Origin: DATKUK01 sp035530655
GTDB taxonomy: Bacteria; Planctomycetota; Phycisphaerae; UBA1845; DATKUK01
DNA length: 64,000 nt
Assembly: GCA_035530655.1 (NCBI GenBank)
Contig: DATKUK010000026.1
Location: forward strand, 21,582 to 85,581
Reading direction: 5' to 3'
The notes beneath the pieces were generated by a model that saw only the letters and a program-made list of their open reading frames with translations, had not been told where the DNA came from and did not search any database. Every line of letters starts with the position of its first letter. The stretch's first letter is position 1. The position numbers and the translations under genes are program-made. This document shows, piece after piece, positions 25,055 through 34,305 of this stretch.

Positions 25055-28000
25055 ATGAAAAACTCGTGGCCCGCGAGCCTGAAAGACCGTGAAGGTCCCT
25101 TGTGCTTGGGGCTCGATGCCGGGTCGGTCAGCCTGGACGTTGTCGTCACCGATCAGCAGGGCAACCTGCTGGCGCAGTCGTATACGCGAACGCATGGCCG
25201 CCCTGTGGAAACGACCTTGTCGGTGTTGGAGGGGTTGTTCCAGCACGCCGCACCCGACCGATTCGAGCTAGTCGCCGGCACGGGCTCAGCCGGCCGGTTG
25301 ATCTGCCGGTTGCTGGAGGTGCCGTTCGTCAACGAGTTGATCTGCCAGGCGGTGGCCATCAAGCGGCTTCATCCGGAGGTACGGACGCTGATCGAGATGG
25401 GCGGGCAGGACAGCAAGATGCTGTTCCTGCCGGCCGGCGACGCGAAGGACCGGCCCATGGTCGACTTCGCGATGAATACGAACTGTGCGGCGGGCACGGG
25501 CAGCTTCCTCGATCAGCAGGCGTCGCGTCTGGGGATCCGCATCGAGGACGAGTTTGGCGAGTTGGCGCTCAAGAGCAAGAATCCGCCGCGTGTCGCCGGT
25601 CGATGCAGCGTGTTCGCTAAGAGCGACATGATCCACCTTCAGCAGCAGGCGACACCGCTGTACGACATTGTAGCTGGACTGTGTTTGGGCCTGACGCGCA
25701 ATCTCGTGAGCAACTTTGCGCGCGGCCGCGCGTTGGAGCGCCCCGTCGCATTCTGCGGGGGCGTGGCGGCCAACAAGGGCGTGGTCCGCGCGTTCGAGCA
25801 GGTTTTGAAGCTGGAGCCGGGTGGGCTGATCGTGCCGGACTGCCATGCAATGACCGGCGCGCTGGGTGCGGTGCTGGTGCAAATGAACGAAGGCAAACGA
25901 GTGGCCTTTCCCGAGGCGGGGCTGTCGCGCCTGCGCGAGCATCTGGCGGAAATGCGGACCATCGGTCACCGTCTGGCTGGGCTCGCGCCGCCGTCGGACG
26001 GATCGCCGGAAAGCACGATCTGGGCCGAGCATCTGGTGGGCCGGCTCAAGGCGGGCGAGAAGATCGACGCCTACCTGGGCGTGGACGTCGGGTCGATCAG
26101 CACGAACGTCGTTCTTCTCGACACAGAGCAGCGTGTGCTGGCCAAGGCATACCTGATGACGGCGGGTCAGCCGTTGGAGGCGGTTCGCCGTGGCCTGGCC
26201 GACGTGGGTCGGCAGGTTGACGATCATGTGGCCATTCGGGGTGCAGCCACCACCGGGTCGGGCCGCTATCTGACCGGCGATTTCATCGGCGCGGACCTGG
26301 TCATCAATGAGATCACCGCGCAGGCAACCGCGGCGGCGATGATCGATCCGAAGGTGGACACCATCTTCGAGATCGGCGGCCAGGACTCCAAGTACATCAG
26401 CCTCGACAACGGGGTGGTAGTCGACTTCGAAATGAACCATGCCTGCGCGGCCGGGACGGGCAGCTTTCTGGAGGAGCAGGCCGAGCGGCTGGGCATCAGC
26501 ATCAAGGAGCAGTTCGGCAATCTGGCGTTGCAGAGCGGCGCGCCGATCCGTCTGGGCGAGCGCTGCACGGTGTTCATGGAGTCGGACCTGCTGAGCTATC
26601 AGCAGCAGGGCGCCGACCGTGACGACCTGGTCGCGGGACTGGCCTACTCGATCGTGACCAACTACCTCAACCGCGTCGTGGCTCATCGCCGCATCGGCAA
26701 GCGGGTTTTTTTCCAGGGCGGGACGGCCTTCAACAAGGGCGTGGTGGCTGCGTTCGAGAGCCGTCTGGGCCACGAGATCACCGTGCCGCCGCACCACGAG
26801 GTGACCGGCGCGATCGGGGCGGCGGTGCTGGCCAGGCGCTGGCAGGATCGTGAGGGGCATAGCGAGAGCAACTTCCGCGGATTCGAACTGGCCAACATCG
26901 AGTACAGCGTCCGCAGCTTTGAGTGCGAGCACTGCGCCAACCATTGTGAGATCAAGGAGGTAACGGTCGCCGGGCGCGATCCGCTGGTCTACGGCAGCCG
27001 GTGCGATCGCTACAACGTCAAGAAGGACACGGTCGATCTGAAGGGCACTCCCGACCTGTTCAAGGAGCGGCAGAAGCTGCTGGAGCAGCACTGCAACCTT
27101 TCGAAGGTGCAGGATGACGGCGCGCCGACGATCGGCTTGCCCATGGCACTGAGCAACTACCAACTCGCGCCGTTCTGGGCAACGCTGTTGGGCGAGTTGG
27201 GCTTGAAGGTGGTACTCAGCGGGCCGAGCACGAAAGAGGTGATCCACCGCGGGGTGGAGAGCGTGCTGTCGACGCCGTGCTTTCCGGTGAAGGTCGCGCA
27301 CGGACACGTGCTGAAGTTGATCGACAAAGGTGTGGATTACATCTGGATGCCCAGCATTGTGTCGATGCCGCGCGAGCACGAGGAGGTACACCGCAACCAC
27401 CTCTGCCCGTACGTGCAGACGATTCCCTATCAGGTCATGGTTGCGTTGGAGGAGCCTTTACGCAGAACGCGCCTGCTGAAGATGCCCGTTCGGTTCGAGG
27501 AAGGTCGGGCGGCGCTGTTGAAGTGTCTCGAGCCGTTGTGCGAGCAGTTCGGCGTGACCAATCGCGACCTTCGGCGCGGCATTGAGGCGGGCGAAAGGGC
27601 GCAGAAGGCGTTCGAGGCGGCCTGCCGCCAGCGAGGGACCGAGATTCTGGGCAAGCTCGACAAGTTACCCATCCAACGGGCGGTGGTGGTGGTCAGCCGT
27701 CCGTACAACGGATGCGATGCGGGCGTATCGCTGGAATTGCCGACCAAGCTCCGCAAGCTGGCGGTGCTGCCGATTCCGATGGACTTTCTCAACCTCGATC
27801 AGGAGGGCATGCCGCACGATCGCGTATTCGCCAACATGTACTGGAAGTACGGACAGCAGATTCTCCGCGCGGCTACACGCGTGCGGAAGGATCCAAAGCT
27901 GCACGCGGTGTTCCTGTCGAACTTCAGTTGCGGGCCCGATTCGTTCATCATCAGTTACTTCAAGAAACTGATGGGCGAGAAGCCCGCGCTGGTGCTGGAG

Positions 28001-29368
28001 ATCGACGAGCACTCGGCTGATGCGGGCGTGGTTACGCGGCTGGAGGCGTTTTTGGAGAGCCTTCGGGGCGCCGAAGCCGCCAGTCGCGCCCAGGGCGAGG
28101 CCAGGCCGCTGTACGGCGATGGGCAAGTCGATTGCAGCCGCCGGACGCTCTATATCCCCTGGATGGGCGACGCATCGTACGCGTTGGCGTCGGCGTTCAG
28201 GGCGTGTGGGCAGCCAGCGGAGGTGTTGCCGATCGGCGACGACCAGACGCTGGAGGTGGGAAGGCAGTTCACCACGGGCAAGGAATGTCTGCCGTGCATC
28301 ATCACCACGGGCGACATGGTCAAGAAGGCTTGGGAGCCGGGCTTCGATCGCTCGCGGGCGGCGTTCTTCATGCCGGGCGGGTCGGGGCCTTGCCGATTCG
28401 GCCAATACAACTGTATGCAGAAGCTGGTGCTCAAGGATTTGGGGCTGGACGAGATTCCGGTGGTGGCGCCGTCGCAGGACAACCGGTTTTACGAAGACTT
28501 CAAGCAGTTTCGGCGCGATCCGACGCGGCTGGCGTGGAACGGCATCACGGCGTGCGACCTGCTCCAGAAGGTGCGACTGAAGCTGCGGGCCTACGAGGCC
28601 GAATCGGGCGAGACCGACAGAGTATATCAGGCGTGTTTGGACGATCTGTGCCGACTGATCGAGACCGACCCGAAGGAGGAGCAGATCGTGGCGTTGATGG
28701 AACGCATCGCGCCGCGGTTCGGGCGGATCGAAACCTCGCGGCAGGACAAGCCGCGGATCGGCGTGGTGGGCGAGATCTACGTCCGCTGTCACGACTTCGC
28801 CAACAACAACGTGGTGCGGCAGTTGGAGAGCATGGGGGCCGAGGCGGCGCTCGCCAGCTTCAGCGAGTGGATGTACTACACCAACGTGACGCGGAAGTGG
28901 GCGGCGCGGCGGACGGGCAGTTGGCGCGAGTGGATCCAGAACAGCCTGAAGGACCGGGTGCAGCACAAGATCGAGCGGCGACTGGCCCAGCCGTTCGAGC
29001 GGATATTCGGTCCGCTGGCGGAGGTGTCGGTCTGGCACGTACTGGAGCTTGCGAGGCCTTACATCCACGAGAGCTTCGAGGGCGAGGCGGTGCTGTCGGT
29101 GGGCAAGACGATCGAGTTCTGCCACGAAGGTTGCGACGGTGTGGTGAACGTGATGCCGTTCACGTGCATGCCGTCGACGATCGTCAGCGGGCTGCTCAAA
29201 AAGGTCAGCGACGATCTGGGCGGGATGCCGACGGTGTCGATCAGCTACGACGGGCAGCAGGACCCGACGCTGCACACGCGTTTGGAGGCGTTCGTGCACC
29301 AGGCGAGGGCGTACCGCCGGCTTCGCGCGAAGCGGGGTGCGCTGGGCGAGGGTGTGGCGGCGCATTGA
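25055..29368 (+). CDS. Large CoA-substrate-specific dehydratase activase (double BadF/HgdC domains plus DUF2229/HgdB-like region)
   Basis: A 1,437-residue protein with an AGGGAGGG ribosome site. Two ASKHA ATPase domains are in tandem: first LGLDAGSVSLD (about 17-27), EMGGQDSK, NCAAGTGSFLDQQ and RCSVFAKSD; second LGVDVGSISTN (about 340), EIGGQDSK, ACAAGTGSFLEEQ and RCTVFMESD. Each keeps the two cysteines that ligate the dimer-interface [4Fe-4S] cluster in HgdC. After a CEHCANHC cysteine motif near 624 comes a DUF2229/HgdB-like part (690 onward) with PCFPVKVAHGH, GKECLPCIITTGD and GPCRFGQYNC, probable Fe-S ligands. Known relatives use ATP to feed low-potential electrons to 2-hydroxyacyl-CoA dehydratases. 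No dehydratase partner is seen nearby; an anaerobic lifestyle is inferred. Confidence 0.92.
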   Translation: MKNSWPASLKDREGPLCLGLDAGSVSLDVVVTDQQGNLLAQSYTRTHGRPVETTLSVLEGLFQHAAPDRFELVAGTGSAGRLICRLLEVPFVNELICQAVAIKRLHPEVRTLIEMGGQDSKMLFLPAGDAKDRPMVDFAMNTNCAAGTGSFLDQQASRLGIRIEDEFGELALKSKNPPRVAGRCSVFAKSDMIHLQQQATPLYDIVAGLCLGLTRNLVSNFARGRALERPVAFCGGVAANKGVVRAFEQVLKLEPGGLIVPDCHAMTGALGAVLVQMNEGKRVAFPEAGLSRLREHLAEMRTIGHRLAGLAPPSDGSPESTIWAEHLVGRLKAGEKIDAYLGVDVGSISTNVVLLDTEQRVLAKAYLMTAGQPLEAVRRGLADVGRQVDDHVAIRGAATTGSGRYLTGDFIGADLVINEITAQATAAAMIDPKVDTIFEIGGQDSKYISLDNGVVVDFEMNHACAAGTGSFLEEQAERLGISIKEQFGNLALQSGAPIRLGERCTVFMESDLLSYQQQGADRDDLVAGLAYSIVTNYLNRVVAHRRIGKRVFFQGGTAFNKGVVAAFESRLGHEITVPPHHEVTGAIGAAVLARRWQDREGHSESNFRGFELANIEYSVRSFECEHCANHCEIKEVTVAGRDPLVYGSRCDRYNVKKDTVDLKGTPDLFKERQKLLEQHCNLSKVQDDGAPTIGLPMALSNYQLAPFWATLLGELGLKVVLSGPSTKEVIHRGVESVLSTPCFPVKVAHGHVLKLIDKGVDYIWMPSIVSMPREHEEVHRNHLCPYVQTIPYQVMVALEEPLRRTRLLKMPVRFEEGRAALLKCLEPLCEQFGVTNRDLRRGIEAGERAQKAFEAACRQRGTEILGKLDKLPIQRAVVVVSRPYNGCDAGVSLELPTKLRKLAVLPIPMDFLNLDQEGMPHDRVFANMYWKYGQQILRAATRVRKDPKLHAVFLSNFSCGPDSFIISYFKKLMGEKPALVLEIDEHSADAGVVTRLEAFLESLRGAEAASRAQGEARPLYGDGQVDCSRRTLYIPWMGDASYALASAFRACGQPAEVLPIGDDQTLEVGRQFTTGKECLPCIITTGDMVKKAWEPGFDRSRAAFFMPGGSGPCRFGQYNCMQKLVLKDLGLDEIPVVAPSQDNRFYEDFKQFRRDPTRLAWNGITACDLLQKVRLKLRAYEAESGETDRVYQACLDDLCRLIETDPKEEQIVALMERIAPRFGRIETSRQDKPRIGVVGEIYVRCHDFANNNVVRQLESMGAEAALASFSEWMYYTNVTRKWAARRTGSWREWIQNSLKDRVQHKIERRLAQPFERIFGPLAEVSVWHVLELARPYIHESFEGEAVLSVGKTIEFCHEGCDGVVNVMPFTCMPSTIVSGLLKKVSDDLGGMPTVSISYDGQQDPTLHTRLEAFVHQARAYRRLRAKRGALGEGVAAH

Positions 29369-29508
29369 CCGGTACTGCGTGCCGCTGGTTTGCACGGACG
29401 GGCCCTATCGGCTTACATCATCCAGCCGACAGGTGACGCACTGGCGGACGAGCCGTTCGGCTGACTTCACGGCCGAAGCCGCCAGAGGCACACGGCACGT
29501 CACGCAAT

Positions 29509-31026
29509 TCACCGGGTCGGTTCAAGCTTCATGATTACGCCGTCGTGATTACCGTTGCGCGTGCGCTGGGCCGCGTGGGCGGAGACGGGAAAGTCGTCGG
29601 AGTTGGAGTTGCCGGCCAAATACAGCGTCCCGTTCTCGCCCAGCGTGACCGAGCGGATCAGATCGTCGCCGGAGCCGCCCAGGTAGGTGGCGTAGAGCAG
29701 CTTCGAGCCGTCCGAACTGAAGATGGCCAGGATCGCATCGCTCTTTCCGCCGCCGTAGGTTTTCTGAAGGGCGTCGGGGGTGACGGGGAAGTCGTGCGAA
29801 TCGGTCTGCCCGACGATGCAGATGTTGCCGTCGGCGTCAGCCGTGGGCATCAGGAAGTACTCACCACCGCTGCCGCCCAGCAGCGTACAGAAGGTCAACT
29901 TCGTGCCATCGGGCGAGAGCTTGGCGAGAAAGCCGTCGGTCTTGCCCTTGAGCTGTTTTTGATAGGCATTGTCCGTCGCGGGGAAGTCGGCTGAACCGGT
30001 CGCGCCGGTCAGCAGGACGCTGCCATCTTCAAGCAGGGCCGGCCGGTGCTCGGCGAACTCGTTGCTGCTGCCCGCCAGGTATGTGCAGTAGCCCAGCCGT
30101 CGCCCGTCGGGCGACAGGCTCGCGAGGAAGCAGTCGGACTCACCGCCTGCGGCCGGCTGGGCGGCGCCCGGTGTAACGGGCAGGTCGGTCGAGCGCGTGT
30201 GGCCGGCCACATACACGTTGCCGGCCGCATCAACGCGCGCACCCAGCAGGCCGTCCCAGTTGCTGCCGCCCAGAAGTGTCGCCCAAACCAGCCCCGTGCC
30301 ATCGGCCCTTACCTTCACGATCATGGCGTCGCCCTCGGCACCGCCGACTCTGGCCCGCACGACTCCGTCACTGCCGGGGAAGTCGGGCGAGTCGCTGCGG
30401 CCGACGATGACGATGTTGTCGTCCGGGTCCAGGGCGATGCCGCCCCGCGGCCAGTCGTTTCCGCGACCGCCGACGTAGGTGCACCAAACAGTGCTCTTGG
30501 CGTCGGGCGCGAGCTTGGCGAGGATGACGTCAGCCTCGCCGCCCCCGTACTGACGCTGATAGGCTCGGTCGGTGGTGGGCAGATCGTGCGACCGACACGC
30601 GGTGGCGATGATGATGTTGCCCTTCTTGTCGAGGGCCATGCCGTAGACGGCCCGCTCCTGCTTGGAGCCGCCGAAGTAGGTGACGAACTGAAAGTGTCGG
30701 CCTTGCGGGTCGAGGCGAGCCACAAAGCAGTCACCGCTGGAGACACCGGGGTGGCCCGTGCCGGCCGGCTCGCCGGCGTAGGTAGGCTGGACCACGCCCT
30801 GCGTGACGGGCAGATCGGGCGAGCAGGTCTGCCCGCCGACCAGTACCGACCCCTCGGGCAGGCGGATAATCTCACGAAGCTGATCCCACTGGCTGCCGCC
30901 GATGAACGTGGCGTAGGCGATGCGGTAGCGGCCGGCGGCGGCAGGCTGCGTGTCGGCCGCGGTCGCATTGGGCAATGAGACGCTCGCCGCGATAAGCAGC
31001 GCAAACGTGATGCATTTGGACGTCAT
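29509..31026 (-). CDS. Secreted SBBP-repeat beta-propeller protein
   Basis: A 505-residue protein from ATG 31026 (GGAGGA 7 nt upstream); an earlier GTG would add an unrelated 19 residues. A signal peptide (ITFALLIAASVSLPNATA) is followed by eight or so copies of a 50-60 residue blade of the SBBP type, each with a T-Y-L-G-G-S or similar end, then D-x-x-G-N-I-Y-V-x-G and a S-x-D-F-P turn. Examples are ATYLGGSGDD and IVGQTDSHDFPVT. There is no catalytic motif; such propellers are usually exported, calcium-bound scaffolds or binding proteins. The gene sits just beyond repeat copies at 31.1-31.3 kb. Confidence 0.85.
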   Translation of the reverse strand: MTSKCITFALLIAASVSLPNATAADTQPAAAGRYRIAYATFIGGSQWDQLREIIRLPEGSVLVGGQTCSPDLPVTQGVVQPTYAGEPAGTGHPGVSSGDCFVARLDPQGRHFQFVTYFGGSKQERAVYGMALDKKGNIIIATACRSHDLPTTDRAYQRQYGGGEADVILAKLAPDAKSTVWCTYVGGRGNDWPRGGIALDPDDNIVIVGRSDSPDFPGSDGVVRARVGGAEGDAMIVKVRADGTGLVWATLLGGSNWDGLLGARVDAAGNVYVAGHTRSTDLPVTPGAAQPAAGGESDCFLASLSPDGRRLGYCTYLAGSSNEFAEHRPALLEDGSVLLTGATGSADFPATDNAYQKQLKGKTDGFLAKLSPDGTKLTFCTLLGGSGGEYFLMPTADADGNICIVGQTDSHDFPVTPDALQKTYGGGKSDAILAIFSSDGSKLLYATYLGGSGDDLIRSVTLGENGTLYLAGNSNSDDFPVSAHAAQRTRNGNHDGVIMKLEPTR

Positions 31027-31110
31027 GGGAACATCCTCCATAGGCCAGCCGGGCGGAGTGGCTCGTTGATCCACCAACAGCATCTGTTCTCAAAGAAGCG
31101 AAGCGGCAGA

Positions 31111-31149
31111 GCACTCATCGTGTCCGGCACCCTTAGAAGGGTGGGCCAC
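31111..31149 (+). repeat. 39-bp repeat with CACCCTT/AAGGGTG hairpin, copy 1
   Basis: Begins GCACTCATCGTGTCC and ends in the hairpin CACCCTT-AG-AAGGGTG followed by GGCCAC. The same 39-bp unit occurs at 42884-42922 and 43711-43749 (34 of 39 bases equal to the latter by eye). The copies lie beside gene ends and could act as transcription terminators or as targets of an unknown element. Confidence 0.8.
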
Positions 31150-31170
31150 GGGTCACGCGACCTTCCGTCG

Positions 31171-31309
31171 CCCGCGCGAAACATGCCCGCGCCCGCCGCG
31201 GCGGTCTTGGACATGCCACCCGAGAATCAGTCCCCCGCTCCTGGAAGGAACGGGGCACCCGTCTATCGGTTCACATCAGAGAAGACACTGTTCAAGAACA
31301 GTGGCACAC
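31171..31309 (+). repeat. 139-bp dispersed repeat, copy A
   Basis: Starts CCCGCGCGAAACATG and ends GTGGCACAC, with the perfect hairpin CACTGTTC-AA-GAACAGTG at 31286-31303. It equals 43491-43629 in length and in about 136 of 139 bases, despite a distance of 12.3 kb. It supplies the last residues and stop of the SDR gene (31292). It encodes no credible protein. Confidence 0.9.
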
Positions 31310-32302
31310 GGGCCCGCCGCGCTGCTCGTGCCACTGTTTCATCAGCTTCATGCCCTGCTCGAAGCTTACCTCGGGTCGCCATCCAAGTTCGTCGCGGATA
31401 CGACGGGTATCGACGGGCTGGTCCACGCTCATCAGTACGACCAGCCAGCGAGTGACCAGGTGCTCGTGTCCCCGTGCCCGAGTCCACAGTTCGATCAACC
31501 AGGCAGCGGTGTAAGCCACCCAACGGGCAACATGTCGTGGTGGTCGTGCCACGCCCAGCGCGTCGGCGATGGCGTCGACGAATTGACGTTGTGTGACGGG
31601 CTCTTCGCTGGCCACGTCATAGATTTTGCCTGCCGCAACGGAACGAACCCCTGCCAGGATGACCGCCCGGGCAGCGTCGTCCACGTAGGCGGTGGCAAAT
31701 TGGTTCCGCCCGCTGCCGATCACGTATAGGTATCCGCCCTCGGCCAGGGTGAGGAACGTTTTGGCCAGCGGGCTCGGGCCGGGGCCGTAGATCGTGCAGG
31801 CCAGCCGCATGATCGTCCACGGCACATGGGCCCGCTCGCATTCGCTGCGGACCAGATTCTCGGCTTCCAGCTTCGCGCGAGCATAATAGTTGTGCCGCAA
31901 CGGCGCGACCGGGGTGCTGCCGGCCGAGATCCCGCCGCCGACGTGCCTGGCTGAGTAGACAGCGCCGGTGCTGACGTAGACGAACCGCGTCGGTCGGCAA
32001 GCCAAGGCTGCGTCGAGCAGCCGTCGCGTGCCCTCGACGGTCGTCCGGCGGAACTCGGCCAAGCGACCGGTCGTGCCGACCAGGGCGGCCGCATGGTACA
32101 CCACATCGCCGCTGCGAACGAGATCATCGCAGCCGCCGGGCGCCAGCAGGTCGCCGCGAACCGGCTCGGCTCCCAGCGATCGGATGGCTGCGTCGGCTTG
32201 AGGGCGTCGAACGAGCACGCGCACCTGGTCGGCCAGCGGCACGAGTAGCCGCACCATCGCCCGGCCCAGGAACCCCGTTCCGCCGGTCACCGCGACGTTC
32301 AA
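31292..32302 (-). CDS. Extended SDR / NAD-dependent epimerase-dehydratase family protein
   Basis: A 336-residue protein. TTG 32302 is chosen: AAGGGA lies 6 nt upstream, it overlaps the methyltransferase stop by 4 bp (TTGA), and it makes the protein begin MNVAVTGGTGFLG, the exact Rossmann start; a GTG at 32335 would add 11 residues. The catalytic YxxxK appears as YYARAK, with VSTGAVYS as the Ser strand. Sequence around IMRLACTIYGPGPSPLAK and AYVDDAARA fits 3-beta-HSD/OleD-like members. It is last in an operon with a KAS III-like synthase and a methyltransferase, which suggests reduction of a beta-keto lipid or a sugar step. The final residues (CHCS) come from dispersed repeat A. Confidence 0.85.
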   Translation of the reverse strand: MNVAVTGGTGFLGRAMVRLLVPLADQVRVLVRRPQADAAIRSLGAEPVRGDLLAPGGCDDLVRSGDVVYHAAALVGTTGRLAEFRRTTVEGTRRLLDAALACRPTRFVYVSTGAVYSARHVGGGISAGSTPVAPLRHNYYARAKLEAENLVRSECERAHVPWTIMRLACTIYGPGPSPLAKTFLTLAEGGYLYVIGSGRNQFATAYVDDAARAVILAGVRSVAAGKIYDVASEEPVTQRQFVDAIADALGVARPPRHVARWVAYTAAWLIELWTRARGHEHLVTRWLVVLMSVDQPVDTRRIRDELGWRPEVSFEQGMKLMKQWHEQRGGPVCHCS

Positions 32303-32880
32303 CGTGTTTCCCTTCGCAGAAGCCGTGGGATCCACCGCGGCACGCGCGAGAGATAGTCCTCGTAGGAAGGCCCGAAACGCCTCCGCAGAAGCGGTTCCTC
32401 CACAAGCACAACCTGAAGGTGAGCGATGAGTATGGCCAGGAGAAACAGCAGAAACACGCCCGTGGAAGACAGCGCGACGGCCTCACCCAGCAACATGCCG
32501 AGCACACACGCTGCCACGGGGTTGCGCACCCGACGGTAGGGGCCATCGGCGACAAACTGCGTGGGCGGGTCGAACTCCACATAGGCGCCGCGCCCGCGCC
32601 GGCTCAGCAGGTAGGAAGACCATACATAGGTAACGAGGCATGCGGCAAATACCAGCCACCCCAGAATTCGCGGCCAGCCAATCTCGACGTGACAGCTCGG
32701 CGCGTACACGTCCAGCCGATACGCCGCCCACGGCAAGGCAAGCAGGACGGCCGACAGGAAGACCACGCCGTACACGGCCATACGTAGGGCCAAGGGAATG
32801 CGGCGCAGCAGGTTTCTCACGAAGTCCGACTGCCGGCGGGATGGATCGTCGAATTCTCGACGGGCCTCGGCCATGCTCAT
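32299..32880 (-). CDS. Membrane methyltransferase of the isoprenylcysteine/phospholipid methyltransferase family
   Basis: A 193-residue protein from ATG 32880; the frame runs further upstream without features. Four or so membrane segments are visible (MAVYGVVFLSAVLLALPWAA, ILGWLVFAACLVTYVW, VLGMLLGEAVALSSTGVFLL). The SAM-binding signature of ICMT/PEMT proteins is intact: DGPYRRVRNP near 115, VEEPLLRRRFGPSYEDYLSRVP near the end with E-E, F-G-x-x-Y and VPRWIPR. It overlaps the SDR start by 4 bp and begins 68 bp after the KAS III-like gene. Probable substrate: a lipid or lipid-linked group made by the same operon. Confidence 0.85.
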   Translation of the reverse strand: MSMAEARREFDDPSRRQSDFVRNLLRRIPLALRMAVYGVVFLSAVLLALPWAAYRLDVYAPSCHVEIGWPRILGWLVFAACLVTYVWSSYLLSRRGRGAYVEFDPPTQFVADGPYRRVRNPVAACVLGMLLGEAVALSSTGVFLLFLLAILIAHLQVVLVEEPLLRRRFGPSYEDYLSRVPRWIPRLLRRETR

Positions 32881-32948
32881 CGCCGCAGAAGGTATTGGCG
32901 CGTGCGAAGCGGACGGCAACTCGGCACTGGCGCGTCCGCCGGGGACGG

Positions 32949-34103
32949 TTACCACCGTACGACAAAGCCGGCCGACATCCACTTACTCGATTCCACCGAA
33001 TGGAGAACGACCAACTGTCCGGGTTGCAGTTCGCCCGAGCGAGCCATCTCATCAAGGTGCAGCAGAAGCGACGCCCCACCGCAGTAGCCCGTGCGCTGCG
33101 CGCGGAACTTTATCCGCTCGGGCGCAATACCGAGTCGCTCGACGAAGCGATCGATGTTTTCCTCATATAGCTGCTTCGTCGGGATCGAATAGACATAGTG
33201 AGGCACGGTCTTCGGATCCACGTCGAGCGAGGATAGCATTCGCTCCACACCGTCACACAGCAGCGGACCGGCGTCACGATTGACGGCCGTGAAGTCCTGA
33301 CTCAGATGGTGTTTTCCGCGCCCGTAGATGCTCGTGATCGGATCACCGTCCTCGGTGAGATCGGCGACGCTGCCGCCCGCGGTCATGCCCGGCTGACGTT
33401 TGCCCCCGATCGATTCCACGAACGTACCCATAACTTCATGTGGTACGTACTCGCGGCCATCACCCTCGATCGCTTCCAGGAACACCGAGCCGCTTGCATC
33501 GGCCAGGATGTACCGCAACGCCGCCTGCGTCTTGGTCATCTGCTTCTGGTTGAAGTAGCAACTGCGGAGATTCACGCTTGAAAACTGCACGTAGCTAACC
33601 AAAGCGGTCTGATATCGGCCGGTTCGCAGGGCGTCGTAGGCCACCTGGACCGACTTGCCCACCCCCGTGCAGTTGGAGTGAATCTCCATCTCCGCACAGC
33701 TTTCGATGCCCAGCAACTCCTGGAGGATGGTCGAGGTGGGCGGCGTCATCTGATCGTAGTTGGGGCTGGACAGAACCAGTAAGTCCACCTCGGCAGGTGT
33801 CTTGCCGGCGTCGGTGATGGCACGACGTGCCGACTCCTCCGCCATGGTGGCTACGGTGTGCGTGAGCCTGTGCGTTTTCGGATCGATGGCGAAGTGCCGA
33901 CTGTCGATGCCGCCGCGCGCCAGGATTTGAGGCCCGACCATATCGATGAACTTGCGGACGCGAGGAGGCGCGTCGTTGAGAGGTCCCAGCACCTCCTCAA
34001 GCCGGTCGTTCGGCACCGGATCGTTCGGGAGAAAGGAGCCCGTTCCAGTAATGCGTACCCGTATCAAAGGCGTGCTCTGGCTTGAGTTAAATTGTCGTCC
34101 CAC
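32949..34103 (-). CDS. Beta-ketoacyl synthase III-like (FabH superfamily) enzyme with altered active site
   Basis: A 384-residue thiolase-fold protein; GTG 34103 is the used start, with a later TTG also possible. RITGTGSFLPND is the FabH-type start, and the nucleophile Cys lies in HSNCTGVGKS. The FabH His motif (HQAN) appears instead as IPTKQ in YVYSIPTKQLYEEN, and the usual GNTSAAS Asn motif as GYCGGAS, so the decarboxylation residues His and Asn seem to be replaced. This fits an acyltransferase or non-decarboxylating condensation role. It heads an operon with a methyltransferase and an SDR, pointing to a special lipid or secondary metabolite. Confidence 0.85.
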   Translation of the reverse strand: MGRQFNSSQSTPLIRVRITGTGSFLPNDPVPNDRLEEVLGPLNDAPPRVRKFIDMVGPQILARGGIDSRHFAIDPKTHRLTHTVATMAEESARRAITDAGKTPAEVDLLVLSSPNYDQMTPPTSTILQELLGIESCAEMEIHSNCTGVGKSVQVAYDALRTGRYQTALVSYVQFSSVNLRSCYFNQKQMTKTQAALRYILADASGSVFLEAIEGDGREYVPHEVMGTFVESIGGKRQPGMTAGGSVADLTEDGDPITSIYGRGKHHLSQDFTAVNRDAGPLLCDGVERMLSSLDVDPKTVPHYVYSIPTKQLYEENIDRFVERLGIAPERIKFRAQRTGYCGGASLLLHLDEMARSGELQPGQLVVLHSVESSKWMSAGFVVRW

Positions 34104-34305
34104 AGTAGTCGCAAGGTTCTGACTTCTAAGAGCTTACAACCACCCGTTTCACGAAAGCTGTGATTTTTGCGTGACGCAAACGGATTGTCAAGCGAAGGCC
34201 GCCAGCAGGCCTTCCCCCGGCCCGGCGTATCACCAAGCCCTCGCAGCTAAACGCCCGGCCTCGCCACCTTCATGTCGGTAAAAGTTTGCAAAAAAAGGAC
34301 TTATA

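Noticed and set aside
25286..29395. Long minus-strand open frames (704 and 576 codons) opposite the activase
   Set aside because: They are GC-rich shadows of the highly conserved activase and have His/Arg-rich, motif-free products.
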